Assembly (NCBI GenBank): GCA_022822065.1
Contig: JAJECI010000003.1
Location: 124,001-188,000, forward strand
Direction of reading: 5' to 3'
DNA from: Candidatus Dadabacteria bacterium
GTDB taxonomy: Bacteria > Desulfobacterota_D > UBA1144 > Nemesobacterales > Nemesobacteraceae
DNA: 64,000 nt
The notes under the pieces are model-generated. The model ran no database searches and was not told the origin of the DNA. It saw nothing but the letters and a program-made list of their open reading frames with translations. Positions 61,344 through 64,000 of this stretch are shown piece after piece. Made by a program: the position numbers and the translations under genes. Numbering within the stretch: position 1 is the stretch's first letter; each line of letters starts with the position of its first letter.

Positions 61344-63035
61344 CTAACTTAGATTTTTTCTTTTTATCACGCTGGCGTCAAACTGCCGGATTGCGTAGTT
61401 CACCAGCTCGTCTTCCGCGGGATCAGGCTTTTTTGAAGCTCTGCCGGCCCCGTTAATTCCCTCGTCGTTTACGGTATCTATATCGAGCCTTATTTTCTCA
61501 ACGCCGAGCATTTCCCTTAGTATCTCTCTTAATTTCCCTGATTTTTTAAGCTCTTTTTCATGATTTATGCCGTTTTCAAGAAATTTTACGCTCACCCGGC
61601 TTCCGTTTACTTCAAGGAGATGGGCCTGTGCAAGCTTTCTTGCTAAAAACTTGTCTTTGCCGTGCACAAAGTCGACGACCTCCTGCTTTGCGGGACCGCC
61701 GCCCGAGGTTTGTTTCCCGACGGGAGGCGCTTGTATTTCCTTTGCCTGTTTTTCGTTTTTGCCCGCGTCTTTTTCCTCAACATGTCTGCTCTCTTTCTTC
61801 TCGGGTTTGTCTTTCCGTTTCTCGGGGTCGCGCGTCGCGGCTTTTCTCTGCCCTCCCAGGGAACCCGGTGTTTTCTCCGTGCCGAAACCCTGCGGCGACA
61901 GTTTCTCAAGTTTTTTCAGAATGTCGTCTATCTTTTCGACTTTTTCGACCGTGCTCATCTTTACGAGCGCAAGTTCAAGCACGATTTCCGGGTAAAAGGA
62001 GCTGCGTATTTTCTCTCCCCCGTCGATCATTACGTTAAAAAGGAGCTCCACGGTCTCCGTGGATTCGTTCTTCACCAGTTCCGATAGCTCGTCCTTTTCA
62101 TCCGGGGACAGGTCAGAGACGAAATCCTTGCCGCAGATTTTAAGGTAGAGCAGGTTCCTGAACATGTAGATGATGTCCTGGGCCATTCTCCTCGGGCTTA
62201 TCCCCTTCGACGCGGCGTTTCGCACAAGCTCAACGCATTTCGCCGGTTCCTTGGCGAAAACGGCTCTTAGGATGCTTTTAAGCGATTCGTTATCCGGTAT
62301 GCCGAGCAGACTTATCACGTCCTTGTGGGTTATTCTGTCTTCAAAGGACACCGTCAGCTGGTCAAGCAGGCTCAGGGAATCCCTCATGCTCCCCTCCGAT
62401 TCCCTTGCAATCAGGTAAAGGGTTTCCGCATCGATTTTTATCTTCTCCGCCTTCGTTATTTTCTCGAGAGACTCCTTTATTTTCTCGACGGGTATTTTCT
62501 TGAAGTCGTATCTCTGGCAGCGGGATATGATGGTCGGGGGAACCTTGTGGGCCTCCGTGGTCGCCAGTATGAAAATTGCGTGCTCCGGGGGCTCTTCCAT
62601 TATCTTGAGAAGGGCGTTAAAGGCCGACTGGGAGAGCATGTGCACTTCATCAATTATGTAGACTTTTTTTCTCGCGGAAGCCGGGGAGTATTTCACGCTT
62701 TCTATTATCTCACGAACGTCGGCCACGCCCGTGTGCGACGCGGCGTCGATTTCCTGCACGTCAAGCGATTTTCCCTCTGATATTTCCTCGCAGATTGAGC
62801 ACTGGTCGGTTGAGCAGGGATACTTCTCTCCGTCTTTTGTATCGCAGTTTACGGCCTTGGCGACGATTCTAGCGGTGGATGTCTTGCCCGTGCCTCTCGG
62901 GCCGGCGAAAAGCAGCGCGTGGGCTATTTTTCCGGATTCGATTGAGTTTCTGAGGGTTACGGCGGGGAATTCCTGACCGACGAGGTCTTCAAAAGTCTGG
63001 GGGCGCCACTTGCGGGCGAGTACTCTGTATGCCAT
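61344..63035 (-). CDS. dnaX: DNA polymerase III subunits gamma/tau
   Basis: 563 residues from the ATG at 63035 (MAYRVLARKWRPQTF); the track's 12 earlier residues run into the SRP RNA gene. FAGPRGTGKTSTARIVAKAVNC is Walker A; a C4 zinc module (C near 51-80: CDTKDGEKYPC...CSIC) and DEVHMLSQSAFNALLKIMEEPP follow. A charged linker (about 385-450) leads to a tau-like C-terminus. Clamp loader. Confidence 0.96.
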   Translation of the reverse strand: MAYRVLARKWRPQTFEDLVGQEFPAVTLRNSIESGKIAHALLFAGPRGTGKTSTARIVAKAVNCDTKDGEKYPCSTDQCSICEEISEGKSLDVQEIDAASHTGVADVREIIESVKYSPASARKKVYIIDEVHMLSQSAFNALLKIMEEPPEHAIFILATTEAHKVPPTIISRCQRYDFKKIPVEKIKESLEKITKAEKIKIDAETLYLIARESEGSMRDSLSLLDQLTVSFEDRITHKDVISLLGIPDNESLKSILRAVFAKEPAKCVELVRNAASKGISPRRMAQDIIYMFRNLLYLKICGKDFVSDLSPDEKDELSELVKNESTETVELLFNVMIDGGEKIRSSFYPEIVLELALVKMSTVEKVEKIDDILKKLEKLSPQGFGTEKTPGSLGGQRKAATRDPEKRKDKPEKKESRHVEEKDAGKNEKQAKEIQAPPVGKQTSGGGPAKQEVVDFVHGKDKFLARKLAQAHLLEVNGSRVSVKFLENGINHEKELKKSGKLREILREMLGVEKIRLDIDTVNDEGINGAGRASKKPDPAEDELVNYAIRQFDASVIKRKNLS

Positions 63036-63059
63036 GATGTCAAGACCAGCGACCAGGTA

Positions 63060-63146
<87 letters not shown>

Positions 63147-63300
63147 GGATTGTTCTCCAAACAGGCGAACCGTTGCGGTCCGGTCTAATCAATCTACACA
63201 AAAACAGTTTTTTTAGAAATGCGAGATGGCGAAATTCGTTGAGTATCAGGGAAAAACGATACGATATGCCGGTTGGCGGAATTTCCGCCGCGACGCCTTT

Positions 63301-64000
63301 TTAACGGTCGGGGTTGTTTTTGATCTGCTTTTCAATGAGCTTCGCGCGTTTTTCTATAACGGAGCATATATCCGCGAAGATCGGGGACTTTACCACCTCT
63401 TTTTCAAGAGAGTTTCTGAGCGCAGGAGCGTTCTCAAGGCAGTTTTGGGCGGTGGTAAGAAGCAGTTCCTCGAGATTCTTTCTGGCAACCGCGGTATCGG
63501 GAACGAGTCGCCGCCAGTGGCTTGGAAATATCCTTTCCGGATCGTACTTCTTGCCGATCTTCATGGCCATTTTCCTTGCCAGTTGCGGATAAACGGCCGT
63601 GCTCAGCAGATCGTAGGACGGGGCAAGTTCGGGTTTTCTTGCCCTGTAGAGAAGTGAGAAGTTCTTTGCGTGCGCGTCCGCGTTGCCGATCAGGTAGTTG
63701 AATATCACTTTTTTCAGAAAATCGAGCTGATCCGCGGCAGGTCTCAGGCTGTGTTCTCTCAGCACCTCCATGCAACGGGATATGCCGGGTCCCCCTTCGC
63801 GTTCATATCTGCTTTCCGGGGCGATACCTAGGGCTTGGCAGAAGTCTTCCTGGTGCAGCCTTTTTGTATGACCCCCTTTGTCTGTTACGCGGTCGTAACG
63901 CTCCACGAGCAGGTAGGGCGCGTCATCTGACCATCTCGCTTCAACATCCGGAGCCTCGATTCCGACCATTCGCGCAAGACGCATGCAGAACAGTTCATTC
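63301..64000 (-). CDS. hipA: HipA-type serine/threonine kinase, partial (5' end beyond window)
   Basis: The frame is open past the track's ATG to the window edge (NELFCMRLARMVGIEAP), so the N-terminus is missing. The HipA C-terminal domain shows YLLVERYDRV (about 27 of the visible part), LHQEDFCQALGI, FLKKVIFNYLIGNADAHAKNFSLLY (catalytic Asp and Asn) and ELAPSYDLLSTAVY (the metal-binding Asp). Toxin kinases of this type phosphorylate aminoacyl-tRNA synthetases and cause dormancy. The antitoxin HipB would normally be just upstream, outside the window. Confidence 0.9.
   Translation of the reverse strand, partial: NELFCMRLARMVGIEAPDVEARWSDDAPYLLVERYDRVTDKGGHTKRLHQEDFCQALGIAPESRYEREGGPGISRCMEVLREHSLRPAADQLDFLKKVIFNYLIGNADAHAKNFSLLYRARKPELAPSYDLLSTAVYPQLARKMAMKIGKKYDPERIFPSHWRRLVPDTAVARKNLEELLLTTAQNCLENAPALRNSLEKEVVKSPIFADICSVIEKRAKLIEKQIKNNPDR

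Overview
The window looks like a chromosomal segment of an aerobic, Gram-negative (diderm) bacterium with middling GC. Evidence for a diderm cell includes a TonB protein, outer-membrane barrel proteins, lipoboxes and a ManC-type sugar-nucleotide enzyme. Evidence for aerobic respiration is a complete Alternative Complex III operon (actABCDEF) and an electron-transfer flavoprotein pair. There is no rRNA or other phylogenetic marker here. My best guess, from gene content only and at low confidence, is a Dadabacteria-like or deltaproteobacterial-type lineage.

Layout. 1-2.1 kb: tail of a DUF4301 gene, manC and tRNA-Ser(GCT). 2.1-3.2 kb: a decayed patch beside the tRNA, holding a frameshifted secreted-protein gene, an AlpA-regulator remnant and a small Cys protein. 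3.2-10.9 kb: an AAA_14/DUF4143 ATPase, the tRNA-modification genes mtaB and mnmA, a tandem pair of paralogous lipoproteins, a permease, tag, and a heme-oxygenase-fold protein. 11.0-12.7 kb: tRNA-Arg(ACG), then an AT-rich pair of genes (FAD oxidoreductase and small membrane protein) that looks foreign.

12.7-16.9 kb, all minus strand, is the most unusual part. It reads as a zinc-acquisition locus of two units. Each starts with a Fur/Zur-like operator and a small Cys/His secreted protein. One unit then encodes an outer-membrane porin-like protein with a long His/Asp-rich insert; the other encodes a ZnuA-like binding protein and a ZnuB-like permease, with no ATPase. About 480 bp (operator, small gene, leader and signal peptide) is duplicated in front of the two unrelated main genes.

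17-24.9 kb: housekeeping runs on the plus strand (trpS; ribBX-ribH-nusB-trpD-trpC; tpx; a SufT-like gene; bcp; bioD). 25-32.8 kb: the act operon, a 49-residue membrane peptide gene and gldC. 32.9-34.8 kb: a MerT/MerP-like metal-handling group with a barrel protein and a Met/Asp/Cys-rich secreted protein. 34.9-46.7 kb: a luciferase-like oxidoreductase, cyclophilin, purM, tonB, an NAD-type isocitrate dehydrogenase, yqaA, surE, two tRNA-Pro genes bracketing a GIY-YIG nuclease and a broken surface-protein gene with an 11-base G tract, then merR, rnhB, dapA, asd and an rpiB-like gene. 47-64 kb: an orphan peptide-binding lipoprotein, etfBA, murI, a double-hotdog thioesterase, clpS-clpA, a GNAT enzyme, an ABC-F ATPase, cstA, the ffs-dnaX-ebfC-recR group, and a HipA kinase gene cut by the window end.

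All names rest on reading the translated sequences. No database search was possible.
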